A DNA stretch of 64,000 nt from Streptomyces mirabilis (lineage in GTDB: Bacteria > Actinomycetota > Actinomycetes > Streptomycetales > Streptomycetaceae): contig NZ_JBCJKP010000001.1 in assembly GCF_039503195.1 (NCBI RefSeq), positions 9,796,001 through 9,860,000 on the forward strand, written 5' to 3'. The notes below the pieces were generated by a model. It saw only the letters and a program-made list of their open reading frames with translations. It made no database searches and had not been told where the DNA came from. The position numbers and the translations under genes were made by a program. This document shows, in pieces, positions 18,136 to 26,224 of the stretch (within the stretch, counting starts at the first letter, position 1; each line of letters opens with the position of its first letter).

Positions 18136-18912
18136 ATGACGTCCATGAACGACCGGGTCGTCCCGCCCGCCGCCCGGCGGCGCAGGCGCCCCACCAAGGC
18201 CGGAGTCGTGCTCTCCGAGGAGCTGATCGTCGAGACCGCGCTGCGGCTGCTCAAGGAGCACGGCGCCGACGCCCTCACCGTCCGCCGCCTCGGCCTCGCC
18301 CTCGGCGCCGACCCGACCGCCCTGTACCGGTACTTCCGCGACACCGACGACCTGCTCCTCGCCATCGCCGACGAACTCATCGGCCGCACCCTGCGCACCT
18401 GGCGCCCCGCCGGGGACTGGCGCGCCGACCTGCGGGACCTCGGCCTGCGCATGCACGCCGGGGCGCTGTCGCATCCGCAGGCCGCGGTGCTCAGCTCCTA
18501 CCGCGTCACCGGCCGGGTCCACGAGATCGAGGCCGTGGAAACCATCCTCGGCGTGCTGCGTCGAGCCGGTTTCCCGGACCCGGACGCGGTGCGGATCTAC
18601 CACGCCTTCGTCGACCAGTCCCTGGCCTTCGCCGCCCTCGACGCGGCGAGCCTCGCGCTTCCGCGCGCCGCGCGCGACGCGGAGGCGGGCGTGTGGCGGG
18701 CGACGTACGCCCGGCTGCCCGCCGACACCCACCCGCACATCGCGGCGACCGCCCGCCATCTGCTGGTGGACATGCGCCGCAGCGCCTATCCGGTGGCGCT
18801 GGACATGCTGCTGACCGCGGCGGCGGCCTGCCTGGAAGAGGTCACCGAGCGCGCCGGTCACGCCGATCCTTCCCACGCCCGAGCAGAAGATCAGGAGTCC
18901 GCCCGCCCATGA
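18136..18912 (+). CDS. TetR-family regulator
   Basis: A 258-residue TetR protein, long for the family because of a basic N-terminal tail (AARRRRRPTKAG). The helix-turn-helix is at LTVRRLGLALGADPTALYRY, followed by FRDTDDLLLAIADEL and a C-terminal TetR_C-type ligand domain. The start is ATG 18136 with GGAGGGA upstream. It overlaps the next gene by ATGA (18909-18912), implying coupled translation. It is divergent from the amino-acid permease; the palindrome at 18024-18038 is its likely target. The ligand is unknown. Confidence 0.9.
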   Translation: MTSMNDRVVPPAARRRRRPTKAGVVLSEELIVETALRLLKEHGADALTVRRLGLALGADPTALYRYFRDTDDLLLAIADELIGRTLRTWRPAGDWRADLRDLGLRMHAGALSHPQAAVLSSYRVTGRVHEIEAVETILGVLRRAGFPDPDAVRIYHAFVDQSLAFAALDAASLALPRAARDAEAGVWRATYARLPADTHPHIAATARHLLVDMRRSAYPVALDMLLTAAAACLEEVTERAGHADPSHARAEDQESARP

Positions 18913-19370
18913 ACCCGCCCGCCCGCTCCCTGAAGCAACGCACGCACGACACCCTCCACCGGCTGGAGAACGACGTCGACTGCTGGGTGTCCACGGCCGA
19001 CGGCGCCGGGGAAACGCCGTACCTGATCCCGCTGTCCTTCCTCTGGGACGGCACGACCCTGCTGCTCGCCACCCCGGCCGCCAGTCCGACCGGCCGCAAC
19101 CTGCGTGCGACCGGCAAGGTGCGTCTGGGCATCGGCCCGACCCGTGACGTGGTGCTCGTCGAGGGAACCGCCGAGGCGCTGGAGTCCGCCGCGCTGCCGG
19201 ACGGGGTCGGCGACGCCTTCGCCGAGAAGACCGGCTTCGACCCGCGCGGACTCACCACGGCGTACCTCTACTTCCGTATCAGCCCGCGGCGCGTGCAGGC
19301 CTGGCGCGAGGCCGACGAACTCACCGGGCGCGACCTCATGCGCGACGGGGAGTGGCTCCTGGCGGACTGA
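18909..19370 (+). CDS. Pyridoxamine 5'-phosphate oxidase-like split-barrel flavoprotein
   Basis: A 153-residue split-barrel protein of the PPOX/FMN-or-F420-binding superfamily. It shows the beta-rich core (VDCWVSTADGAGETPYLIP, LLLATPAASPTGRNLRATGK, VVLVEGTAEAL) and ends AWREADELTGRDLMRDGEW. Such proteins bind flavin or F420 and reduce small molecules or bind haem or biliverdin; the cofactor here cannot be decided. It overlaps the upstream TetR gene by four bases, so the two are made together. It is not the PNP oxidase of vitamin B6 synthesis, whose motifs are absent. Confidence 0.8.
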   Translation: MNPPARSLKQRTHDTLHRLENDVDCWVSTADGAGETPYLIPLSFLWDGTTLLLATPAASPTGRNLRATGKVRLGIGPTRDVVLVEGTAEALESAALPDGVGDAFAEKTGFDPRGLTTAYLYFRISPRRVQAWREADELTGRDLMRDGEWLLAD

Positions 19371-19443
19371 ATTCGTCCTACGGGGTAACCGGGACCACAG
19401 CGGGCGGCCGCCGCCCGCGCCCGGAACCCCGTACGGAGGACAC

Positions 19444-19836
19444 ATGGCACTGGTCACCGCAGGCGTCGTGGTACTGGACTGCGCCGAGCCCGAGAAGCTC
19501 GCCGCCTTCTACAGCGAGCTGATCGAGGCCGAGGAGACGGACGCGACCGCGAACCGTGTGGAGATCAGGGGCGTCGACGGCATCCGGATGGCGTTCCGCC
19601 GCGACGTGATGGCGACGCCGCCCAGCTGGCCGCGGCCCGAGAACTCCCTCCAGGTGCACCTGGACTTCCAGGTGGCCGACCTGGACGAGGCGGAACGCCG
19701 GATCGTCGGCCTCGGCGGGCGCCCGATCGAGACCAAGGACCCGTCCGGTCCGTTCGAGGAACGCGGTTACGCCGACCCGTCAGGACACTCCTTCACCCTC
19801 CGCCTCCTGCCGTCGACCACACCCAAACAGGGGTGA
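19444..19836 (+). CDS. VOC-superfamily (glyoxalase/bleomycin-resistance-like) protein
   Basis: A 130-residue protein with the paired beta-alpha-beta-beta-beta modules of the vicinal-oxygen-chelate fold. AGVVVLDCAEPEKLAAFYSE begins module one, VHLDFQVADLDEAERRI begins module two, and YADPSGHSFTLRLL ends it. It belongs to the group annotated as glyoxalase-like domain proteins, usually of unknown substrate. The start is ATG 19444 with GGAGGA directly upstream. It follows the TetR-PPOX pair by 73 bases on the same strand and may or may not share its transcript. Confidence 0.85.
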   Translation: MALVTAGVVVLDCAEPEKLAAFYSELIEAEETDATANRVEIRGVDGIRMAFRRDVMATPPSWPRPENSLQVHLDFQVADLDEAERRIVGLGGRPIETKDPSGPFEERGYADPSGHSFTLRLLPSTTPKQG

Positions 19837-19880
19837 GGGCCCCACCCGCGCCACGTCGCGCTCGCGCGGGTCGCCGGTCC

Positions 19881-20198
19881 TCAGTCCCGCCCGCCCTTGT
19901 CCGAGGACGGCCAGACCCCCGTCGAGCGTTCGACGGCCTTGGCGCCCGTCCGGTCCGCGGCGCTGCGCGCCACCGCGAACAAGGCGCCCTGAAGGGCCGC
20001 GGCGAGCAGCACCTCGCCCCAGCCACGGTCCCTGTCCAGGGCGTCGGGCGCGTCCTCCTCGTGCCGGATCACCTTCCAGGTCGCCCGGAAGGCGATCCCG
20101 GCCAGCGCGCCGCTCGCCCAGCCCAGCGCGAAGCCGAGGGGCTTGTAGGCGAGGGGGAGTTTGAGTTTCCTCGGCTTCTTTGACACCTTCTTGGACAC
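19881..20198 (-). CDS. DUF4235 membrane-associated protein
   Basis: A 105-residue protein of the DUF4235 family, common in actinobacteria. A basic N-terminus (VSKKVSKKPRKLKLPLAYKP) precedes one hydrophobic glycine-rich segment (LGFALGWASGALAGIAFRATW). The conserved GWGEVLLAAALQGALFAV helix follows. I chose GTG 20198, which has a strong GAAGGAGG 6 bases upstream, over ATG 20234. Function is unknown; it probably associates with the membrane. It is convergent with the VOC gene and divergent from the cation transporter. Confidence 0.85.
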   Translation of the reverse strand: MSKKVSKKPRKLKLPLAYKPLGFALGWASGALAGIAFRATWKVIRHEEDAPDALDRDRGWGEVLLAAALQGALFAVARSAADRTGAKAVERSTGVWPSSDKGGRD

Positions 20199-20309
20199 CT
20201 GGTCCTCCTTCTCGGTCGAGGCCGACGGTGTCACCGAATCCGGGCGCGGGGTAGAGGGCGTGGGTGTACGCCGAAGTGTGAGGCGGGTACTCCGGGGAAA
20301 CCGGCCGAG

Positions 20310-21295
20310 GTGAACCGGAAACCGAACACGTCGGACCGCAGGACACGCCTCACCGTGCTGGTCGCCCTGGGCGCCAACCTGTTGATCGCCGTGGCCAAGG
20401 CGGTGGGCGGCCTCCTCGCGGGCTCACCCGCGCTCCTCTCCGAGGCGGCTCACTCCGTCGCCGACAGCATGAACGAGGTGTTCCTCCTCGCCGCGCTGCG
20501 CCGCAGCCGCCGCCCAGCCGACCACCGACACCCCTTCGGCTACGGCAAGGAACGGTTCTTCTGGTCGCTTCTCGCGGCCGTCGGCATCTTCGTGATGGGC
20601 GGCTGCTTCTCCTTCTTCCAGGGCGTCGAAGCGCTGAGGAACGGCGCCGAGGAGTCCTTCCACGGCTATGTGGCCGGACTGGCGGTCCTGGGTGTCGCCC
20701 TGCTCGCCGAGGGAGCTTCCCTGCTCAGGGCGATGCACCAGGTGCGCCGGCAGGGCGGCGGCGCGGACGGGATGCGCGACCCCGCCCTGCGTACGGTGGT
20801 CGCCGAGGACGGCACCGCCGTGCTCGGTGTCATGTTCGCGATCGCCGGCATGGTGCTGCACATGGTCACCGGCCAGGTCGTGTGGGAGGCCTGCGCCTCC
20901 CTCGCCATCGGGGTGCTCCTCGTGTGCGTCGCCTACTGGCTCGGCCGGGACGCGCGCGAACAGCTCATCGGGCGCGCCGCCGACGAGGAGGCGAGCCGTC
21001 GGATCGGGCCCTGCTGGAGGCGCAGCCCGAGATCGACAGCGTGGAGGCGCTGCTCACCATGCAGCTCGGCCTCGACTCGACCCTGGTCGCCGCCCGGATC
21101 GACCTCGTGCCGGGCCTGGACAGCGAGGAGGTCGAGGAGGTCGCCGTCCGCATCAAACGCTCCGTCGCCCACACCGTCCCGGAGGCCGATCAGATCTTCC
21201 TGGACGTCACCGACGCGGGTGCGCTACAGGACGCGGCGGGCGGGAACGTGGCAGCGGAAAGCCCCGCCGCGACGGGGGAGCGCGGCGGGGCCTGA
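20310..21295 (+). pseudogene. Cation diffusion facilitator transporter, frameshifted
   Basis: A CDF-family metal/proton antiporter of about 328 residues encoded in two frames. Frame one gives the membrane domain with the metal-binding SEAAHSVADSMNE (HxxxD) and DGTAVLGVMFAIAG, up to ADEEASRRI. The second frame continues RALLEAQPEIDSVEALLTMQ, the cytoplasmic ferredoxin-like domain. Adding one C after 21005 restores RRIRALLEAQPE in a single frame. This is likely a base missing from the sequence. The start is GTG 20310 after GCCGAGG. Substrates of the family are zinc, iron, cobalt or manganese; the metal is not predictable here. Confidence 0.88.
21261..21291 (+). terminator. GC-rich hairpin at the CDF gene end
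   Basis: An 11-base perfect stem (GCCCCGCCGCG / CGCGGCGGGGC) with a 9-base loop ends 2 bases before the transporter's stop codon. Such U-less hairpins are the usual streptomycete terminators. This one overlaps the last codons. Confidence 0.6.
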
Positions 21296-21361
21296 GGCAC
21301 GGGTGCCCGGCGCGCGAGGGATCATGCGCACCGATGTCCGAGGCATCTCGGTCCGGGTCGG

Positions 21362-21805
21362 TCAGTCCGTCGGTTCCAGCACGAAGACGGGGATCTCGCG
21401 GTCCGTCTTCTTCTGGTACTCGGCGTACGGGGGGAACGCGGCGACCGCGCGCTCCCACCACTGGGCCTTCTCCTCACCGGTGACCTCACGCGCCGTCATG
21501 TCCTGGCGCTCGGCGCCGTCCTGGAGCTCCACGTGCGGATCGGACTGCACGTTGAAGTACCAGACCGGGTGCTTGGGGGCGCCGCCCTGCGAGGCGACCA
21601 CCGCGTAACGTCCGTCGTGCTCGACCCGCATCAGCGGGGTCTTGCGGATCTTGCCGCTCTTGGCACCGCGGGTCGTGAGAATGATGACCGGCAGTCCCGT
21701 GTCCAGCAGCGTGGTCCCCTTGGTGCCGCCGGAGCCCTCGTACAGCTCCACCTGGTCACGCACCCACTGCGTCGGGCTGGGTTCGTACTCACCCTCAAGA
21801 GGCAT
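21362..21805 (-). CDS. Deazaflavin (F420)-dependent nitroreductase-family protein
   Basis: A 147-residue protein of the Ddn-like DUF385 family, a split-barrel fold. Signatures are [20 protein letters not shown], followed by [25 protein letters not shown] and [19 protein letters not shown]. Family members bind reduced F420 and reduce quinones, nitroimidazoles or other xenobiotics. The start is ATG 21805. The C-terminal [11 protein letters not shown] is typical. It lies upstream of nothing on its own strand except the CDF terminator region, and 107 bases downstream of a LysE exporter on the same strand. Confidence 0.9.
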   Translation of the reverse strand: MPLEGEYEPSPTQWVRDQVELYEGSGGTKGTTLLDTGLPVIILTTRGAKSGKIRKTPLMRVEHDGRYAVVASQGGAPKHPVWYFNVQSDPHVELQDGAERQDMTAREVTGEEKAQWWERAVAAFPPYAEYQKKTDREIPVFVLEPTD

Positions 21806-21912
21806 GACTTCCGTCCCATCGTCGCTCGTACTGGTCCTGTCTCGGCATGATTCAACACCAGCACGGACGCGCATCATCCGCACCCGGCCCGCCGGTGCGC
21901 GAGGTCCACTCC

Positions 21913-22542
21913 TCATGGTGCGACGAGCATCCGTACCGCCAGCACCACGATGACGGCACTCGACGCGAGCCCCGTGACCAGCCGCCCCCGTCGTCCCGTC
22001 AGCGCCCGGCCGAGCAGCGCGCCGCCGCCGGCGAGCAGGAGTTGCCAGCTCGCGGAGGCGAGGAACGCGGCGAGCACGAACACCCCCTGCTCCAGGGGGC
22101 GCACCGCCTCGGCCGTCCGGCTGCCGAGGACCAGGGCCGCGAAGTAGATCACGGTGGTGGGATTGAGAAGGGTGATCCCGAGCAGGGTCAGGTACGCCCG
22201 CGCGGGGCGCACCGGGTCCCGTACGGACCGGGCCGCGAGCCGCTGTTCGCGGTACTGGCGCACCGCGCCGACCGCGCCCCGTAGGGCCATGGCGAGCAGC
22301 ACCAGAGCGGAGGTCCAGCGCAACGGCGCGAGCACCGGTTGCAGCGCGGCGGCGAGCGCGGCGCCCCCGAGGGCGGCGACCAGGGCGTACAACCCGTCGG
22401 CGGTCGCGACGCCCAGCGCGGCGCTCCCGCCGGTTCTCAGGGACGTACGCGCGGTGAGGGAGACGAGATAGGTCGCGACCGCTCCGACGGGGATGGCGAT
22501 GCCATAGCCCGCGAGAAGCCCCGCGACGAGCGCGGCGGTCAC
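21913..22542 (-). CDS. LysE/RhtB-family amino acid exporter
   Basis: A 209-residue membrane protein with six hydrophobic segments. The family hallmark is the start [20 protein letters not shown], followed by [18 protein letters not shown] and a central [20 protein letters not shown]. LysE/RhtB transporters export amino acids or derivatives across the inner membrane. The start used is GTG 22542. It is divergent from the cytochrome P450 gene with a 405-base spacer between them. The cargo cannot be told from sequence. Confidence 0.88.
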   Translation of the reverse strand: MTAALVAGLLAGYGIAIPVGAVATYLVSLTARTSLRTGGSAALGVATADGLYALVAALGGAALAAALQPVLAPLRWTSALVLLAMALRGAVGAVRQYREQRLAARSVRDPVRPARAYLTLLGITLLNPTTVIYFAALVLGSRTAEAVRPLEQGVFVLAAFLASASWQLLLAGGGALLGRALTGRRGRLVTGLASSAVIVVLAVRMLVAP

Positions 22543-22947
22543 GACCGGGGAAGCGAGGGCCTCCGCGGGCGGCCGGGCTGCTGCTGGACCCGCACCGGAC
22601 GAGCGGCGGCGGAGGTCGGCGGCAGGAGGGCTTCGATCGTGGGCATGGGCAGATCCTGGGGCCGTCGAGCCGCCCGTGCAAGCGAATTACGCGAGGACGT
22701 CACCGAGCCACCGAAAGCGGGTGTGTACCGTGGAGGTAGCGGTTGGATCGAGCCACACACGCGCCGTACGGACGGCACCTGGGCGGCGACCGAGGCCCGT
22801 GGGAGCCCGGCGACCGCCCCGACCGACGACGGTGATCGGCCAGATGGTCCGTCCGGGGCATCTGGCCGAACTTTGCGTGGCTCCTATAGGTGCCTGGGGC
22901 ATCTAATGAAGATCGGCAAGAGGGAACCATCGCTTGCGAGGTCACTC
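22543..22947. other. Divergent spacer LysE / P450
   Basis: 405 bases without a supportable gene. Features are an 11-base-arm inverted repeat at 22836-22869, TATAGG at 22885-22890 as a possible -10 for the P450 gene, and a second GGGGCATCT copy near 22897. An ATG at 22906 is in frame with the P450 gene but lacks a good ribosome binding site. Confidence 0.55.
22836..22869 (+). promoter_or_regulatory. Large inverted repeat upstream of the P450 gene
   Basis: TCGGCCAGATG (22836-22846) and CATCTGGCCGA (22859-22869) are perfect 11-base arms with a 12-base spacer. The right arm overlaps the expected -35 position for TATAGG at 22885. This is a strong candidate operator for a dimeric regulator encoded outside the immediate neighbourhood. 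Confidence 0.6.
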
Positions 22948-24135
22948 ATGACAGAACCCGTTGCCTTCCCCCAGGACCGTACGTGTCCCTACCAGCCGCC
23001 CACCGCCTACGACGCCCTGCGCGAGGCGCACCCGCTGTCGCGCGTCTCCCTGTTCGACGGGCGCAACGTGTGGGTCGTCACCGGGCACGGCACCGCCCGT
23101 GAACTGCTCACCGATCCCCGGCTCTCCTCCGACCGCACCCGCCCCGCGTTCCCGATGCCCACGGAACGGTTCGCCCAGTCCCGCAACCGGCGGGTCGCGC
23201 TGCTCGGGCTCGACGATCCGGCCCACCACACCCAGCGCCGCATGCTCGTGCCGAGCTTCACCCTGAAACGGACCGCGGCCCTGCGCCCGCGCATCCAGGA
23301 AACCGTCGACCGGCTGCTGGACGCCGTGGAGCGGCAGGGTCCGCCCACCGAACTGGTCAGCGCCTTCGCGCTGCCGGTGCCCTCGATGGTGATCTGCGCG
23401 CTGCTCGGCGTCCCGTACGCCGACCACGACTTCTTCGAGGAGCAGTCCCGCAGGCTGCTGCGCGGCCCGACCGCCGCGGACACCCAGGACGCGCGCGACC
23501 AGCTGGAGGCCTACTTCGGGGCACTGATCGACCGTAAGTGGAAGGACCCGGGGGACGGGCTCCTCGACGAACTCATCCACGAACAGCTGCGCGAGGGGAA
23601 GGTGGACCGCGAGGAGCTGATCAGCCTGGCGACGATCCTGCTGGTCGCCGGGCACGAGACGACCGCGAACATGATCTCTCTCGGTACGTTCACCCTCTTG
23701 CACCACCCCGAGCAGCTGGCGGAACTGCGGGCCGAGCCGACGCTCATGCCCGCCGCCGTGGAGGAACTGCTGCGCTTCCTGTCCATCGCCGACGGGCTGC
23801 TGCGGGTGGCCACCGAGGACATCGAGGTGGCCGGGGCGACGATCCGCGCCGACGAGGGCGTGGTCTTCTCGACCTCCGTCATCAACCGTGACGCGGGCAC
23901 CTTCCCTGAGCCGGACGCCCTGGACTGGCACCGTTCGGCCCGTCATCACGTCGCGTTCGGCTTCGGCATCCACCAGTGCCTCGGCCAGAACCTCGCCCGC
24001 GCCGAGATGGAGATCGCCCTGCTGTCGCTCTTCGACCGGTTGCCCGGACTGCGTCTGGCCGTGCCGGCGGACGAGATCCCCTTCAAAGCGGGAGACACGA
24101 TCCAGGGGATGCTGGAACTCCCCGTGACCTGGTAA
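22948..24135 (+). CDS. Cytochrome P450, CYP105-like
   Basis: A 395-residue soluble P450. The I-helix oxygen-activation motif is AGHETTANM. The K-helix ExxR lies in VEELLRFLS. The haem-binding loop is [15 protein letters not shown], with Cys344 as the iron ligand. The N-terminus [18 protein letters not shown] is typical of CYP105, a streptomycete family that hydroxylates xenobiotics, macrolides and vitamin D analogues. The start is ATG 22948 with GCGAGG upstream. A 3Fe-4S ferredoxin follows after 13 bases. No ferredoxin reductase is nearby. The physiological substrate is unknown. Confidence 0.95.
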   Translation: MTEPVAFPQDRTCPYQPPTAYDALREAHPLSRVSLFDGRNVWVVTGHGTARELLTDPRLSSDRTRPAFPMPTERFAQSRNRRVALLGLDDPAHHTQRRMLVPSFTLKRTAALRPRIQETVDRLLDAVERQGPPTELVSAFALPVPSMVICALLGVPYADHDFFEEQSRRLLRGPTAADTQDARDQLEAYFGALIDRKWKDPGDGLLDELIHEQLREGKVDREELISLATILLVAGHETTANMISLGTFTLLHHPEQLAELRAEPTLMPAAVEELLRFLSIADGLLRVATEDIEVAGATIRADEGVVFSTSVINRDAGTFPEPDALDWHRSARHHVAFGFGIHQCLGQNLARAEMEIALLSLFDRLPGLRLAVPADEIPFKAGDTIQGMLELPVTW

Positions 24136-24148
24136 GAGGCTGGCGGCC

Positions 24149-24349
24149 ATGAGCATCGAGATCGCCATCGACAAGGACGTCTGCATCGGCGCGGGACAGT
24201 GCGCGCTGACCGCGCCGAACGTCTTCACCCAGGACGACGACGGCTTCAGCGCGCTGTTGCCGGGCCGAGAGGACGGCGGCGGCGACCCGCTGGTCCGGGA
24301 GGCCGCGCGGGCCTGCCCGGTGGGCGCCATCACCGTCTCCGAGAGCTGA
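24149..24349 (+). CDS. Small 3Fe-4S ferredoxin, P450 partner
   Basis: A 66-residue ferredoxin. The cluster cysteines are in [17 protein letters not shown] and ACPVGAITV. The CxxxxxC spacing with an alanine in place of the fourth ligand position indicates a 3Fe-4S cluster. It sits 13 bases after the P450 gene with GAGG upstream, the classic streptomycete P450-ferredoxin cassette in which the ferredoxin passes electrons from a reductase to the haem. It is followed by a short tandem repeat and a strong hairpin terminator. Confidence 0.95.
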   Translation: MSIEIAIDKDVCIGAGQCALTAPNVFTQDDDGFSALLPGREDGGGDPLVREAARACPVGAITVSES

Positions 24350-24375
24350 GGAGCACACGACGAGACCTGAGAACG

Positions 24376-24416
24376 ACTCGACGAACGCCGAGGACCACTC
24401 GACGAGCACCGAGACC
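24376..24416. repeat. Short tandem repeat after the ferredoxin gene
   Basis: Two adjacent units of 21 and 20 bases, beginning ACTCGACGAACGCCGAGGACC and ACTCGACGAGCACCGAGACC, lie between the ferredoxin stop codon and the terminator. The preceding bases (24356-24375) look like a more diverged copy. Confidence 0.65.
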
Positions 24417-24424
24417 ACTGGGCG

Positions 24425-24454
24425 GGGACGGCGGGCGCGAGCCCGCCGTCCCCG
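24425..24454. terminator. Bidirectional hairpin terminator
   Basis: A perfect 13-base stem (GGGGACGGCGGGC / GCCCGCCGTCCCC) with a GCGA tetraloop lies between the convergent ferredoxin and TetR genes. It can serve both strands. Confidence 0.85.
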
Positions 24455-24467
24455 TCGAGCGTCGGCT

Positions 24468-25049
24468 CTATCGCCGCTGGGCCTCGACGAGTGCCCGTGC
24501 CGCGTCGGCCGCCTGCTCGGCCGGCGCCGTGCTTCGTGTGATGCCCGCGGTGACCATGGCGCCCTCGGCCAGCAGGAACAGCTGGTCGGTGAGGGCGCCG
24601 GGAAGTCCCGAGTCGGTCACCAGGCCGCCCAGGTAGTCCTTGAACGCTCCCTTGTGACCGCGGACCTGGGCGACGACGAGGGGTGAGGTCGCGCCGAGTT
24701 CGCCGTAGGAGTTGATCCAGGCGCACCCGCGGAAGCCGGGCTCGGCGAACCATTGCCCCAGCCATTCGAACACCGCCAGGATCCGCCGTCCGGGCTCCTC
24801 GTACCTGTCGACGTGCTCGGCCAGCCGCTGCCGCCAGCGCACGTCGCGCCGCTCGAGGTACGCCTCGACGAGGAGTTCCTTCGCCGGGAACAGCTGATAG
24901 AGCCGCTTGAGGGAGACCCCCGAGGCGCCGCGGATGTCGTCCATGCCGACGGTCTGGATGCCACGGGCGTAGAAGAGCTCCTCCGCGGCGTCCAACGCCT
25001 GTTCCCGGGCGGCGGCGAGAGCCTGTTCGCGGGCGGCTGTGCTGTCCAT
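24468..25049 (-). CDS. TetR-family regulator
   Basis: A 193-residue TetR repressor. The helix-turn-helix is ARGIQTVGMDDIRGASGVSL, then KRLYQLFPAKELLVEAYL. The ligand domain carries WLGQWFAEPGFRGCAW, common in regulators of this subgroup. The start is ATG 25049 with AAGGAG ten bases upstream. It is divergent from a DUF1348 gene, and two GAGAAC...GTTCTC operators lie in the shared region. It most likely represses that gene and itself. The inducer is unknown. Confidence 0.9.
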   Translation of the reverse strand: MDSTAAREQALAAAREQALDAAEELFYARGIQTVGMDDIRGASGVSLKRLYQLFPAKELLVEAYLERRDVRWRQRLAEHVDRYEEPGRRILAVFEWLGQWFAEPGFRGCAWINSYGELGATSPLVVAQVRGHKGAFKDYLGGLVTDSGLPGALTDQLFLLAEGAMVTAGITRSTAPAEQAADAARALVEAQRR

Positions 25050-25062
25050 GCGGGGCTGCTCC

Positions 25063-25091
25063 TTGACGTGAGAACCAACGTTCTCTACGTT
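25063..25091 (+). promoter_or_regulatory. Promoter with TetR operator in its spacer
   Basis: TTGACG (25063-25068) and TACGTT (25086-25091) are separated by exactly 17 bases. Of these, 16 (25070-25085) are the palindrome GAGAACCAACGTTCTC. A repressor bound there would block the promoter of the downstream DUF1348 gene. Confidence 0.7.
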
Positions 25092-25104
25092 AGCAGTCAT
25101 GAGT

Positions 25105-25120
25105 GAGAACGCGCGTTCTC
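25105..25120. promoter_or_regulatory. Second TetR operator
   Basis: GAGAACGCGCGTTCTC is a perfect 16-base palindrome, 35 bases from the first operator centre to centre, with identical GAGAAC/GTTCTC arms. Its flanks CATGAGTG and CACTCATG extend the symmetry with a single-base bulge. Confidence 0.7.
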
Positions 25121-25173
25121 CACTCATGTGATGCGCGTGGACCGGATGCGCGTGTACCTGAAAGGACACCCCC

Positions 25174-25632
25174 ATGAACGGACGCCCGCCCCTCCCGCCC
25201 TTCACCCGCGAGACCGCGGTCCAGAAGGTCCAGGCGGCCGAGGACGCCTGGAACACCCGTGATCCCCACAAGGTCGCCCTCGCCTACTCCGAGGACTCGG
25301 TCTGGCGCAACCGCGACACCTTCGTCACCGGCCGCGCCGAGATCGTCGAACTCCTCACCGCCAAGTGGGCGCGCGAACACGAGTACGCCCTGCGCAAGGA
25401 CCTCTGGGCCTTCGGCGGCAACCGCATCGCCGTCCGCTTCCAGTACGAGTCGCACGACGCCGACGGGCAGTGGTATCGGTCGTACGGCAACGAGCTGTGG
25501 GAGTTCGACGAGCACGGGCTGATGACCCGGCGCGAGGCCAGCATCAACGACGTACGCATCGAGGAGCACGAGCGCCGCATCTTCGGCCCGCGCCCGGATG
25601 CCGAACGCGGGGACACCTTCCCGGTCCACTAG
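25174..25632 (+). CDS. NTF2-like/SnoaL-fold protein (DUF1348)
   Basis: A 152-residue protein with the alpha+beta NTF2-like fold. [20 protein letters not shown] is the family N-terminus, followed by [19 protein letters not shown] and a C-terminal [17 protein letters not shown]1348 proteins are small cytosolic proteins of unproven enzymatic role. The start is ATG 25174 after GAAAGGA. It is controlled by the divergent TetR regulator, judging from the operators. A flavoprotein gene follows 50 bases downstream on the same strand. A role in detoxification is possible but not shown. Confidence 0.88.
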   Translation: MNGRPPLPPFTRETAVQKVQAAEDAWNTRDPHKVALAYSEDSVWRNRDTFVTGRAEIVELLTAKWAREHEYALRKDLWAFGGNRIAVRFQYESHDADGQWYRSYGNELWEFDEHGLMTRREASINDVRIEEHERRIFGPRPDAERGDTFPVH

Positions 25633-25681
25633 GCACCCCGGGCGTCCACCGGCGATCCCGTGTGTTCACTAGGGTTCCCTC

Positions 25682-26214
25682 GTGACCGAACACGCCGAAA
25701 GGCCCTTCCTGTACGTCGTCGTGTGCGCGGCCGCTGTCGCGCGGGACATCAGCAAACTGATCACCACGGCACAGGAACGGAGTTGGGAGGTCGGCGTCAT
25801 CGCCACCCCGCAGGGGCTGGGCTTCTTCGACGCGCCGGCCGTCGAGGCGCAGACCGGTCGCCCGATCAGGTCCGCCTGGCGGGCCCCGGGCGACCCGCGC
25901 CCCTTCCCGGCCCCCGACGCGGTGGCCGTCGCCCCGGCCACCTTCAACACCGTCAACAAGTGGGCGGCCGGGGTATCCGACACCCTCGCGCTCGGCACGC
26001 TGAACGAGGCGTACGGTCTCCACGTCCCCATCGCTGTACTCCCCTGTGTGAGCGACGCGCTGGCGGCACACCCCGCGTACCGGGGAGCGTCGAGCGGCTG
26101 CGCGGGATGGGTGTCCGGTTCGGCGGCCGCTACTCCGGGGAGCCGGGGCAGGACGGTCTGCGCGCGGAGTTCCCCTGGGGAGCGGCCCTGGACCTGCTCG
26201 CTTCTCGCGCGTGA
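25682..26214 (+). pseudogene. Flavoprotein (HFCD-type decarboxylase-like), frameshifted
   Basis: The N-terminal frame encodes FLYVVVCAAAVARDI, EVGVIATPQGLGFF, and the phosphate-binding VAPATFNTVNKWAAGVSDTL of the flavoprotein (Dfp/UbiX-like HFCD) family, ending at AAHPAYRG. The expected continuation SVERLRGMGVRFG to ALDLLASRA lies in another frame. One G added to the GGGG run at 26082-26085 joins the frames (YRG-SVERL). The intact product would have about 178 residues. It is probably a sequencing indel. Family members bind FMN and act on thiol or amide substrates; the role here is unknown. Confidence 0.8.
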
Positions 26215-26224
26215 CACCTGGGGG

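Noticed and set aside
25099..25131. Ten-codon leaderless frame (MSENARSPLM) starting at the predicted transcription start
   Set aside because: The frame consists almost wholly of the second TetR operator and its flanks; the DUF1348 gene has its own ribosome binding site downstream.
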